Source of the DNA: Agrocybe praecox
Taxonomy: Eukaryota > Basidiomycota > Agaricomycetes > Agaricales > Agrocybaceae
Direction of reading: 5' to 3'
Assembly (NCBI GenBank): GCA_964017145.1
Contig: OZ024842.1
Span: 62,001 to 126,000, forward strand
DNA length: 64,000 nt
Both the position numbers and the translations under genes were made by a program. Shown here piece after piece: positions 35,216-45,400 of the stretch. Every line of letters starts with the position of its first letter. Position 1 is the first letter of the stretch. Below the pieces are notes generated by a model. It was not told the origin of the DNA, made no database searches, and was given only the letters and a program-made list of their open reading frames with translations.

Positions 35216-36289
35216 ATGGACACTACCACTACTCCTACCACTACTCTTCCCTCTGTGGAGGAGCTCCTTCAACAAATCTCTCTCCTTACCCAGGAGGTGG
35301 CTCTCTTAAGGCAGCAGCAGCAACAGTCAGTCACACCTCCAACCACTCAATCACCATTCTCCTCTGCTGCTAGAGAAGTCCATCCTCCCCCTGCCAGTCA
35401 TGGTCCCTTTACCTTTGGTTCACAGGCTGGAATCAAGGTTTCCCCTCCTGAGCCATATGATGGCTCTATGTCAAAAGCAGAAACCTTCCTCAGTCAACTC
35501 AAATTATATTTCTATGGGAAAGGAATTACAGATGATCTTCAAAAGGTTGTTTGTGCCCTGTCCTATATGAAGGAAGGTACTGCTGGAAAATGGGCACTAG
35601 ACAAAACCAAAATTCTGGATGGAGATTATTCCAAAGAGGGTCTTTGGGATGACTTTGTCTATGAATTCAGGGATGTATTTGGAGATCCAGACCCTGCTAG
35701 CACAGCCAGGCATAAAATGAATCTTCTGAAGCAGGGAAGTCAAACTGCTGATGAATATGTGGCTAGCTTTAGGGAATTGGTCTCTGATACTGGGTATAAT
35801 GATGCTGCCTTGGTTGAGAAGTTTCAGACTGGGTTAAATAGGTCACTCAGGGAAAAGGTCTACAATGTCCCTGATATGCCCAAGACTCTGAATGGCTGGA
35901 TTTCCTGGGCTACCAAGCTGGACAGGCAGTGGAGACAGATGGAAGCCTTTAACAAGTCTACCTCTACTACCTCTTCTCCTTTCTCCAAGGCTCCTAAATC
36001 TCAGCCTAAGCCAGCAGCCCCCAGTCCTTCTCCATTTTCAAGCAGTCAGAGAGGTTTTGTTGCTCAGGCAAAGCAACCAGATGTTGTTCCCATGGAAGTT
36101 GACTCTGGATGGAGGTCAGTCAGGCCACTTATCTGCTTTAAGTGCAGAAAGCAAGGTCATAAGGCTGCTGACTGCAAATCCTCAGTCAATATCAATGCTA
36201 TGAACCATGAGGAGTTAAAAGACTTCTATGGGAAACTCATTAAGGAAGAAGAAGGAAAACAACAACAGGAACAGAAGAAGAATTTTTAG
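35216..36289 (+). CDS. gag: Gag of Gypsy copy 1
   Basis: 357 residues from the first ATG after the leader. The N-terminus has a short leucine-rich helix (VEELLQQISLLTQEVALL). The middle is a retrotransposon capsid domain (PYDGSMSKAETFLSQLKLYF ... AYW-like KWALDKTK ... SQTADEYVASFRELV). The C-terminus has one CCHC knuckle, CFKCRKQGHKAADC, at about residues 307-320. It forms the particle that packages the RNA. It ends AAG AAG AAT TTT TAG; pol overlaps in the -1 frame. Confidence 0.95.
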   Translation: MDTTTTPTTTLPSVEELLQQISLLTQEVALLRQQQQQSVTPPTTQSPFSSAAREVHPPPASHGPFTFGSQAGIKVSPPEPYDGSMSKAETFLSQLKLYFYGKGITDDLQKVVCALSYMKEGTAGKWALDKTKILDGDYSKEGLWDDFVYEFRDVFGDPDPASTARHKMNLLKQGSQTADEYVASFRELVSDTGYNDAALVEKFQTGLNRSLREKVYNVPDMPKTLNGWISWATKLDRQWRQMEAFNKSTSTTSSPFSKAPKSQPKPAAPSPSPFSSSQRGFVAQAKQPDVVPMEVDSGWRSVRPLICFKCRKQGHKAADCKSSVNINAMNHEELKDFYGKLIKEEEGKQQQEQKKNF

Positions 36290-39200
36290 AGGCACCATTG
36301 GTGAAGGACATGTCCCAATGGAATAGATTTAATGTATTAGAGGATGAAAATGATAAAATCAATCCTATCTCTTCTGATTCTGATACAGAAATCATGTCCT
36401 CAAATTCTGATTCTTCTCCTTCTTCTACTCCTGAGAGGATATACATCTTAGGGCATAAGCCAAAGGCCTCTACCCATTTGTCAGTCATTCTCAAGACAAT
36501 GGACACAGGAAAAAGGCTGTCTGTAGATGCTTTGCTTGACTCTGGAGCTACTGGTCTTTTTCTGGATACTGGTTTTGTAAAATACCATAATCTCAACACA
36601 AGGAAACTTCCAAGAGCCATTCCAGTCTACAATGTTGATGGTACTCTCAACAAAAGTGGCTCTATTCATGAGGAAGTGGACTTGATTATGGTGTACAAGA
36701 ACCACACAGAAAAGGCTACCTTTGCTGTTTGTGACTTGGGAGATAAGACTGCTATTATTGGACATACCTGGCTCTATCTACACAATCCTGATGTCAACTG
36801 GAAGTCAGGTGATGTCCAGTTTACTAGATGTCCATCTGACTGCCACATGGAAGTTATTAGAGCCAGGAGGAAGAGACAGAGGATAGCTGCAGTACAGAGA
36901 AGACAGCTCCCTCAGTTTGATGATGAAGGTGTAGATCTTGTAGATCAGTCACCTGACTCTGACTCTGAGATTGAGCCTGAGGATAGGATTTTTATTTCTT
37001 ATCTCCATCCTCAGAAGCAGTCTATCAATGCTACCTCAACTGTGTCCCAGAAATTGGCAGAAGAGTCTCACCAACAGGCTGAATCCCCAAAGAAGACCTT
37101 TGAAGAAGCTGTCCCCAAGCATTATCACCAATTTAAGGGAGTTTTTTCAAAGGAATCCTTTGACAGGCTACCTGACAGAAAGCCTTGGGATCATGCTATT
37201 GAGCTAAAGCCTGGGTCTGAGCCTTACAGATCAAAGATTTATCCTCTTTCCCCAAATGAGCAAAAGGAGCTTGATGCTTTTTTAGAGGAGAATCTGAAGT
37301 CTGGTAGGATTAGACCATCCAAGTCACCTATGGCATCCCCTGTGTTCTTTGTTAAGAAGAAGGATGGCTCTCTTAGACTAGTTCAGGACTATAGAAAGCT
37401 AAATGAAATGACCATTAAAAACTCTTACCCCTTACCTCTCATTTCTGACATCATTACCAAACTCAGCAAAGCCAAATATTTCACCAAGCTGGATGTCAGG
37501 TGGGGCTTTAACAATGTTAGAGTTAAGGAAGGGGATGAGTGGAAAGCAGCTTTCAGAACCAATAGAGGGCTGTTTGAACCACTGGTCATGTTCTTTGGCT
37601 TAACCAACAGTCCTGCAACTTTCCAAACTATGATGAATGACATCTTTATAGAGCTTATTGATGGCAATGTGGTCATTGTGTACATGGATGACATATTGGT
37701 CTTCACTGAAACTCTTGAGCATCATAGGGAGGTAGTCAAGAAGGTCTTGCAAATCCTGGAAGATAACAAACTTTACCTTAAAGCAGAAAAATGTGAATTT
37801 GAAAAGGAAAAGATTGAATATCTTGGACTTATCATTTCACAGGGCAAGATTGAAATGGATCCTGTCAAGGTAGAGGGAGTTTCCAAATGGCCTGAACCTG
37901 AAAATGTCAAGGATGTTCAATCATTCTTGGGATTTGTTAACTTCTACAGAAGGTTCATAGAGGATTTTGCAGACATTGCCAAGCCACTTCATGAATTGAC
38001 AAAGAAAGGGACAGTCTGGAGATGGGGACTTAGACACCAGGAAGCATTTGACCAGCTAAAGCTTAAGGTCACATCCTCCCCTGTTCTAATCTTCCCTGAT
38101 GACAACAAACCTTATAAAGTTGAAGCAGATAGCTCAGATTATGCTACTGGGGCTGTGTTGTCTCAGGAAGGTTTGGATGGAAAATGGCATCCTGTAGCCT
38201 TTATGTCTAAGTCTCTCTCTGAAGTAGAAAGGAATTATGAGATCCATGACAAGGAAATGCTGGCTATTATCAGAGCACTAGATGAATGGAGACATTATCT
38301 TGAAGGGACTCAACATACCTTTGAGATTTGGACAGACCACAAAAATCTAGAGTACTTTATGACTGCCCAGAAGTTAACCAGAAGGCAGGCCAGATGGTCA
38401 CTCTTTTTGTCCAGATTTGATTTTTCTCTTCATCATAGGCCTGGTAAAAAGTCCTTAAAGCCAGATGCATTGTCTAGGAGATCAGACCATAAGAAGGGGG
38501 AGAATGATAATGAAAATGTAGTTCTCCTCAAACCTTCCTACTTCAAGATCCAGGCTCTCAAACAGGGTCATACCACATTGGCTGGTCCAGAGACTGATCT
38601 TCTCAAGAAGATTAGAGAAGCAAAGGACTTTGATGAGAAAGTGGTCAAGGCAGTACAAGAGATGAAGAAGTCTTCAACCAAGAAGATAGATGGACAGGAA
38701 TGGTCAGAGGAGCAAGGGCTTGTTCTCTACAGAGGAAAGGTGTATGTTCCAAAAGACAAAGACCTTAGAAGGAAAATTGTGGAACTACATCATGATGCCT
38801 ATATTGCTGGACATCCAGGAAAATGGAAGACAATAGAGTTAGTCTCTAGAAATTATTGGTGGCCAGGGATGTCCCATTATATTGCAGCCTACACCAGAGG
38901 ATGTGATAGATGTAATAGGACCAAGACATTCCCTGCTAAACCTGTTGGCTTCCTGACTCCTACTGAAATTCCTTCTGATGTCTGGCAGACTATTTCTGTG
39001 GATTTTATCACTGGCTTACCTGAATGTCAAGGGTATAATGCCATCATGATAGTTGTAGACAGGCTTAGCAAGATGATTCACATTATACCTACCACAGATG
39101 AGGTCACATCTGAAGGTACTGCTAAGCTCTACAGGGACTATGTTTGGAAATTGCATGGTCTACCTATCAAAATAATCTGTGATAGAGGTCCTCAGTTTGT

Positions 39201-40179
39201 CTCCAAGTTCATGAAAGAGCTCAACTCTATACTGGGTATTCAGACTGCTTCATCTACAGCCTACCATCCTCAAACTGATGGTCAGACTGAGAGAGTCAAC
39301 CAAGAAGTAGAACAATATCTCAGGCTCTTCATAAACCATAGACAGGATGACTGGGTAGAATGGTTGGCCTTGGCTGAATTTTCCTATAACAACAGAGTTC
39401 AGGCCTCTACCAGACAGACACCATTCATGCTCAATAATGGTAGACATCCAAGAATGGGCACAGAACCTCTCAGAGACAGCAAGATGGACACTGTAGATAC
39501 CTTTGTGAAAAACATGGAAGAGGCCAGAAAAGAAGCAGAGTCTGCACTCAAGAAGGCTGCTGATGACATGGCTAAATTCTATGATAGAAACAGAGGTACA
39601 CCTACAGAATTCAAAGTAGGAGACATGGTTTGGCTAGATGGCAAGGACTTGAAGACTGATAGGCCTTCCAAGAAACTGGAGGACAAGAGATATGGACCAT
39701 ACAAAATCACCAAAGTTGTTGGTTCAAATGCCTATGAGCTCAAACTCCCTAAAACCATGAAAATCCACCCAGTGTTCAATGTTGTCAAGCTCATGCCCTA
39801 CCATCCTGATACTGTTGGAAGGAAGCCTCCTTCTAGACCTCCACCTGTCATTAAAGGAGAAAACCCTGAATGGGAAGTTGAGTACATCAAGGACAGCAGA
39901 TTATTCAGAAATAAGCTGCAGTACTTGGTTAAATGGAAAAACTACCCAAATGAAGAAAGTACTTGGGAACCTGCTGAAAATTTGAAGAAGGCAGCTAAAT
40001 CAATCAAGGAATTCCATGCAAAACACCCAGCTGCTCCCAGAAAAATTTCTGCTCTCACTTTTGATAGACTTTCATTTTCTCCTTTAATTAATTTTACTGA
40101 ACCTCCACCTCCTCTGAAACCCTCCAAACTCAGTCATACATGTGCACATTGTGGGAAATGTGCCTTAGAGAGGGGGTGA
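36244..40179 (+). CDS. pol: Pol of Gypsy copy 1 (PR-RT-RH-INT-chromodomain)
   Basis: The frame opens after a TAA at 36241-36243 and overlaps gag by 46 nt in -1; the first ATG in it is some way downstream, so expression by -1 frameshifting is likely. Counting from codon 36298: protease DSGATG at 81-86; reverse transcriptase with YMDD at 462-465; RNase H (VEADSSDYATGAVL) near 607; integrase zinc finger ending CDRC near 868; catalytic D902, D962, E998 with the D-35-E spacing; a GPY/F-like YGPYKITKVVGSNAYEL; and a C-terminal chromodomain (WEVEYIKDSR, LVKWKNYPNEESTWEP) near 1191-1240. The chromodomain would steer integration to marked chromatin. No disabling change seen. Confidence 0.95.
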   Translation, partial: GRRRKTTTGTEEEFLEAPLVKDMSQWNRFNVLEDENDKINPISSDSDTEIMSSNSDSSPSSTPERIYILGHKPKASTHLSVILKTMDTGKRLSVDALLDSGATGLFLDTGFVKYHNLNTRKLPRAIPVYNVDGTLNKSGSIHEEVDLIMVYKNHTEKATFAVCDLGDKTAIIGHTWLYLHNPDVNWKSGDVQFTRCPSDCHMEVIRARRKRQRIAAVQRRQLPQFDDEGVDLVDQSPDSDSEIEPEDRIFISYLHPQKQSINATSTVSQKLAEESHQQAESPKKTFEEAVPKHYHQFKGVFSKESFDRLPDRKPWDHAIELKPGSEPYRSKIYPLSPNEQKELDAFLEENLKSGRIRPSKSPMASPVFFVKKKDGSLRLVQDYRKLNEMTIKNSYPLPLISDIITKLSKAKYFTKLDVRWGFNNVRVKEGDEWKAAFRTNRGLFEPLVMFFGLTNSPATFQTMMNDIFIELIDGNVVIVYMDDILVFTETLEHHREVVKKVLQILEDNKLYLKAEKCEFEKEKIEYLGLIISQGKIEMDPVKVEGVSKWPEPENVKDVQSFLGFVNFYRRFIEDFADIAKPLHELTKKGTVWRWGLRHQEAFDQLKLKVTSSPVLIFPDDNKPYKVEADSSDYATGAVLSQEGLDGKWHPVAFMSKSLSEVERNYEIHDKEMLAIIRALDEWRHYLEGTQHTFEIWTDHKNLEYFMTAQKLTRRQARWSLFLSRFDFSLHHRPGKKSLKPDALSRRSDHKKGENDNENVVLLKPSYFKIQALKQGHTTLAGPETDLLKKIREAKDFDEKVVKAVQEMKKSSTKKIDGQEWSEEQGLVLYRGKVYVPKDKDLRRKIVELHHDAYIAGHPGKWKTIELVSRNYWWPGMSHYIAAYTRGCDRCNRTKTFPAKPVGFLTPTEIPSDVWQTISVDFITGLPECQGYNAIMIVVDRLSKMIHIIPTTDEVTSEGTAKLYRDYVWKLHGLPIKIICDRGPQFVSKFMKELNSILGIQTASSTAYHPQTDGQTERVNQEVEQYLRLFINHRQDDWVEWLALAEFSYNNRVQASTRQTPFMLNNGRHPRMGTEPLRDSKMDTVDTFVKNMEEARKEAESALKKAADDMAKFYDRNRGTPTEFKVGDMVWLDGKDLKTDRPSKKLEDKRYGPYKITKVVGSNAYELKLPKTMKIHPVFNVVKLMPYHPDTVGRKPPSRPPPVIKGENPEWEVEYIKDSRLFRNKLQYLVKWKNYPNEESTWEPAENLKKAAKSIKEFHAKHPAAPRKISALTFDRLSFSPLINFTEPPPPLKPSKLSHTCAHCGKCALERG

Positions 40180-41973
40180 TGTCAGGGTTTCCCCTATTTT
40201 TCCTTATTTTTCTATATTTATTTCGCATTTTTCCCTTTTGTAGATGTGTAGATATCTTATCTGTTTCATATCTTTGATTATCTCTTGATTATCTCTTGAT
40301 TATCATTTGATTAGATACTTATCACTTTAATTTCCCATGAGCATAGCCTCATCCATTCTACATCATTCCACATCATTCTTTTACTTTCTTTATGATGTCA
40401 TTGCCTTATTCATCATTCCTTTCTATGATGTCATGGAGGAATATTCTAGAATAGCTGTAGGGTATATATACTGGACATGTATGTAGCTGTAGCCCCAGCT
40501 TCAATCTCTTAGGATATCCACTATCATTGGTGTGATCTCTTAGAATCATTGAGTGTCTCTCTATCTCTATCTCTACCTCTCTCTTTTCTCTTTTGCTTTG
40601 TCTTTGTTGGTGGCCTTGTCACACTGATTGTAGTGTTGCCCTGACAAGAACTCAAAAATGAAGAACGCCCACAAACTCCAATCATGATAGTTCCAAATCC
40701 ACAAATTCCAGCGGAACATCTCCGTAGCACAAGCAGCGGCACGTCTGGCGCCGCCCAGGCCGCGTATCAGCAAATTGCGGCACACTCAACCCAACACCTG
40801 AAAGATTTCCTCAATATTGTTAACGGCCAGCGGCGTGCCAAGGAGGGAAAGGTGCAGCTTGCAGCATGCCGAACAGCCACATTGTATTTGCTCTTGGAAA
40901 CAATCATGCACAAGGAAACACTCGACACACCGGAGGCTGGGCCAATCAATAAGGACGCCAAAGGTGCGACCGCCATGAAGATTATGCTGAAGAGCAAATC
41001 ACTTTTTACTTCAGAAAAAGACAAGATCCCGGCCAAACAGCAATGGTCGTTTGGAACGGTCTTGACAAAACAGGATGTTCTAGGGCTGGTTCATATTCGC
41101 GGACAAGAGCTCCGTACAGGTTACAACACAACACACACTTTCAATACTTTGTCTGGCAAAGACACAGTTGGTGGTGTGCTGGAGGATATCTCCTCTGACG
41201 TTGATGGAAATGTCGCCGACGATTGCGGCGCCAGTGTTGCTTCTGCCGTTCCCGATAACATTATTCTTCCAAGGAGTTCAAAGTTTTATCCAAAACGATC
41301 CACTCTAAAATTGCCCAGCAATATCAGCGCTCGAAAACAGTACTTATTAGAACACCCAGAGGAGCGCGAAGAAATGAACAATGCTTGGGTTGCAAACAAG
41401 GCACAATGGGATGAGAACGGTATATATGTTGGGCACTGGACTACCACACACATTACCAATAACATATCTGAAGACAACACAGCATCGCAGGACCTAGCAG
41501 GCACCACTAGTACTTCCTTTCCTATATCCCTTGCTTCTCTTAACAGCCTACAGTCACGCCCAGCGGATAACCTGGCGGTGCTGTATGGTGGCGATAGTGA
41601 TTCTGATGACACCTGGATGTCCTCTCCTGTGCAATCACTGGTAGAGGAGCCCACTACAATGTCTTTGGTGGACCTTTTCAGTGATCATAGCAGTGACAGA
41701 GACAGTTTCTCCTCAAGTGTAGACTCCTCAAGTGTGGATAATGGCTCAGTAGAAAATCTTCAGGTCGTGCCCTCACTTGCAGATTTGTATGCAACAAGCA
41801 GCAGTGACAGTGATGATGATGTAAATTCAGACGCTTCACATGGTGCCGACACCGGCGCCAGGGTACTTACTGCCTATACTGCTGCAGACTTCAACTTCGT
41901 TTCTGAACGTGCCTTTGATGAAGAATATTTGCAAATGGTGTTGAATGATGAAGATAGTGATTCCAGTCGATAG

Positions 41974-42822
41974 ATACAATTTAAATATGTCTTGTAGCTA
42001 ATGCTATTGTCAATGTGGAATGTTTAAGAGAGTGATTTCTTCAGCAGAGCCGCCAGAAATAGAATGGTTGTTTTACATGTGGACAATACCAAGTGCATGA
42101 TAGTACACAGCCTTGGTAAAATTGTCATTTCTGCGGCGCATCCAGCGGCGCTCTTGGAGAGGTCAATGATGATGGAAATATATTTGCTACAACTGGGTCT
42201 ATAACAACACCTGATCTAATGCTAATTTTTTTTTACACGGCACCACAAACGGCGCCTTTGCACAGCTCAATTCAGGTGAAAATAAATTTATCACCAGGAA
42301 TATATCGCCATTTATCCATGTGATATTTAAACCACATGGTAAAACCTCGATTAGCGCCTACGGCGCCTAAAGTATCATAGAGCCTACTTTTAGGGATTTC
42401 TTCCCAGTCCGTGCCCGGCGTGCCACTGTGAATCTCACATGACAGTGTATGTGGAAGACCAAATCTATATCCACTGGCGGCGCAAAAAAGCAATATGGCA
42501 CATCTGGAGGCAGTGCTGACACTGCCGCATTGCGTACTAAGATTCATAAAGCAATTAGTTCATGTTCTAATTGTCATTGGTATTCATCATCTCTTGACTG
42601 GTAACAATACACCAGTGCACTGGTGTAAGCTCCCATTGAGCGGCGCCATGAAAACAATTTGAACCACGGGCCAGGTGATGTAGCATTTATAAGCAGAAAA
42701 TAGGTTCCTTTTTAAGCCCTACTGCGACCCGCGGTTCGAAGAATACTTTGAACCCATGTCATACGAAGCAGTGTTTGGCCCACCAATTCACATCTTACAG
42801 TGCATTGTGGTGTACTTACCTG
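41974..42822. other. Non-coding or unresolved, rich in GGCGCC/GCGGCG words
   Basis: A minus-strand frame (42547-42272: KYHMDKWRYIPGDKFIF at its end) and a second in 42927-42712 (GYSGAINKCFSPNKML) joined by a plausible donor (CAG|GTAAGTAC near 42821) hint at an eroded minus-strand gene. I could not assemble it. Confidence 0.3.
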
Positions 42823-43034
42823 AAAAGCAAGCGTCATTATGAGAAATATGTCGAGCATCTTATTTGGTGAAAAGCACTTATTTATTGCACCAGAATAGCC
42901 CATATTCTCAGTCAAAGGGTCGAACATCGATTATCTTGGGTGCTTGTACTGGAAATATATTTGAGATAAAGATAATACATCTATCAACAATGAATTATCT
43001 GCACTTCAACTTCTACGTGATGCTATGTACCATT
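42823..43034. repeat. 212-bp dispersed repeat, copy 2
   Basis: Same length as 10739-10950 with about five differences. The left boundary coincides with a minus-strand splice donor (reverse complement of ACTTACCTG). No flanking direct repeat is present here. Confidence 0.85.
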
Positions 43035-43039
43035 ATCAA

Positions 43040-43430
43040 GACCAAATCCTTTTGCTTGTGGGAGTTAATGAAGCTTACCCTGACAAGTCAAGAAAATCAC
43101 AGTGGAAGTCCTTAACCTGCTCAACTGGGTCGACAAGCCTTATGTCTGGAGAAGGAACCCAGAGAGAAATAGACTTCCCTCTCCCAAGCTCAAGGCGAAG
43201 ACGACTTCATTTTGGGATTGAAGAAAGGAGTCCCAACCGGGCTCATGACTGTCCTAATTGGTTTGAAATGGTGGGCATCTGCAGATAGCAGGGACGAGGC
43301 ACTGTGGTTGAGAGCTGTCGAGGACTTTACAGCGTGTCTCATGACACTTTCAATCAAAGAAAACGCCCCCAAGAGTGCAAGCGGAAAGCAAAAAGGAAAA
43401 TATGTGCAAAATATGTTTTGATGGAATATG
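43040..43430 (+). pseudogene. C-terminal remnant of the 'SFKGYRKEFL' family
   Basis: Frames read NLLNWVDKPYVWRRNPERN, then, after a shift, LKKGVPTGLMTVLIGLKWW and RDEALWLRAVEDFTACLM. This parallels the C-terminal block of the intact gene at 3154-5759 (GLNGLCSIVAALFYGG ... LLVVEDFIAVCSHL). At least one frameshift separates the pieces. It ends 50 bp before a transposon terminus at 43482. Confidence 0.6.
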
Positions 43431-45400
43431 CAAAATCATAGACAGACTAATAACAGGCGCCAACATTCGTTTATATGGATACACCTGTAGCAGCTGGTCT
43501 CATGTATGAAATATAGCAAACTGCCTAAACCTAGTGATACATCCTGGTAGCCACTTTGCTACCTTCCGCTTTCGGACACCTCCCCTCTGAGGGAGAGACA
43601 CTGCCAGGGCCACCGGCACTGCTCACAGGGGGCGGGCACAGGTAAACACCTATAAACAATGCAGGAAACAGTGCCCCCGAGGTGCCCACCGCTGTAATTG
43701 GGCTTCTGCACTGCGTCGGGCATCGTTGAGGGCCCCGAAAAAGGGCAAATATAATGTCTGAATATTTTTTGATATTTTGGAACTGTTTGCGCCATTAAAA
43801 GAGGGCGGGATGGAGTGGATCGCAAAACATGAAACTGGATGACGTGTTATTTTTAGCGCATTTTCACAATTTCGGGCGCTGCATTATTTTTAATTATGAT
43901 ATAATCATTTTGTGCACTATATTTACACTGCATTACATATATTCTAGGCCTAGATTAGTTTTGATATATAAAAAGCGACCGTCCAGTAGTTACTTTAGGG
44001 CGGCACGTCCTAAATTGGCATTTATTGCCATTTTGAGTAATTCTTGAATAACATATATTAAAAATCATATATTTTCTATGCTATTGTACTTTACAAAGGG
44101 ACGGAGTGAGCATAAAGGAGGGAGAGAGTTAAAGGCAAAGGCAAGAGCACAATAGCTCTTGTCTTCGCTTGCTCGTCGCTCTCACCCTCACTGTTGCTCG
44201 CTGTTTCCACTTGTGCACTCATCCTCTCCCCTTTAATTGTTGCCTCCCCAGTCTCCTTCGCTCAGTATCGTTGTTCGCGTCACTCATCCAGATAGTGATG
44301 GTGGTGGTGATGGGGGTAGTGGGGATAGGGATGGTCATGGTCGTGGTCGTGTTGCAGGTGGCTTGGCCGGTCGTGGTCGTCGTTGTACCTATCCCCTCCA
44401 CAGCCGTACAGCACTACCCACATCCCAGCAAGGAGGAATGTAGGTGCTTGGTGTCGTCCTCTCGTCACTGTCGTCCTCTTGGCTGTTGTCAGGGCAACAC
44501 TAAGATCAGTGTGACAAGGCCACCAACAAAGACAAAGCAAGAGAGAGAGAGAGAGAGAGACACTCAATGGTTCTAAGAGATCACACCAATGATAGTGGAT
44601 ATCCTAAGAGATTGAAGCTGGGGCTACAGCTACCTACATGTCCAGTATATATACCCTACAGCTATTCTAGAATATTCCTACATTACATCATGAAACAGAA
44701 GGATGAGTAAGACAATGACATCATAAAGAAATGATGAATAAGACAATGACATCATGAAACAAGAAGAAGAATGATGTGGAGCAATTGAGGCAGTGCTCAT
44801 GGGAAATAAAGATGATAAGTATCTAATCAAAGATCTGAGTGATAATCAAGAAGATAATCAAGGAGATAATCAAAGATGTAAAAGAGATAAGATATCTACA
44901 TAATTAAGAAAGGGAAAAATATAAAATAAATATAGAAAAATAAGGAGAAACCCTGACATCACCCCCTCTCTAAGGCACATTTCCCACAATGTGCACATGT
45001 ATGAATAAGTTTAGAGGGTTTCAGAGGAGGAGGAGGTTCAGTGAATTTAATTAAAGGTGAAAAAGAAAGTCTATCAAATGTAAGAGCAGAAATCCTTCTG
45101 GGTGCAGCTGGATGCTTGGCATGGAATTCTTTGATTGATTTGGCTGCCTTCTTCAAATTTTCAGCAGGTTCTCAACTGCTTTCTTCATTTGGATAATTCT
45201 TCCATTTAACCAAGTACTGCAGTTTATTTCTGAATAATCTGCTATCCTTGATGTACTCAACTTCCCATTCAGGATTTTCTCCTTTAATGACAGGTGGAGG
45301 TCTAGAGGGAGGCTTCCTTCCAACAGTATCAGGATGGTAGGGCATGAGCTTGACAACATTGAACACTGGGTGGATTTTCATGGTTTTAGGCAGTTTGAGC

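Larger units (their letters stand above)
34222..40646 (+). mobile_element. Complete Ty3/Gypsy chromovirus, copy 1, TSD AGAAC
   Basis: 6,425 bp with two 467-bp LTRs (34222-34688, 40180-40646) that look identical, indicating very recent insertion. A 5-bp duplication AGAAC lies at 34217-34221 and 40647-40651. The leader starts two bases after the LTR with AGATTGAAGCT (34691-34701), the exact complement of AGCTTCAATCT at 34539-34549, about 30 bp after the GTATATATAC box: a Tf1/sushi-type self-priming layout. A polypurine tract AGAGAGGGGG abuts the 3' LTR, and the pol stop codon ends at 40179, one base before it. Gag and pol are both open. Confidence 0.97.
33671..41973 (+). pseudogene. Lineage-specific gene of unknown function split by a Gypsy insertion
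   Basis: Coding stretches 33854-33880, 33930-34221 (intron 33881-33929) and 40652-41973 form one frame of 546 codons once the retrotransposon and one copy of its AGAAC duplication are removed. The N-terminal part has HVITSYIGIMTALGQVVDIP, GTGEGHGKVVHQYLLQWW and WLLTCNNIFDCVDHYTKEL; the C-terminal part is Ser/Asp-rich and acidic, ending DEEYLQMVLNDEDSDSSR. Upstream, an in-frame segment (EVPKDVIHAFAPFNLQHRQ) ends in TAG at 33851-33853 just before the ATG at 33854, so the gene may already have been shortened before the insertion. I know no function. The acidic Ser-rich tail suggests a nuclear protein. Confidence 0.6.

Noticed and set aside
35892..36203. Alternative 103-residue frame overlapping gag
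   Set aside because: Shadow of gag in another frame, without homology; copy 2 gives it no support.
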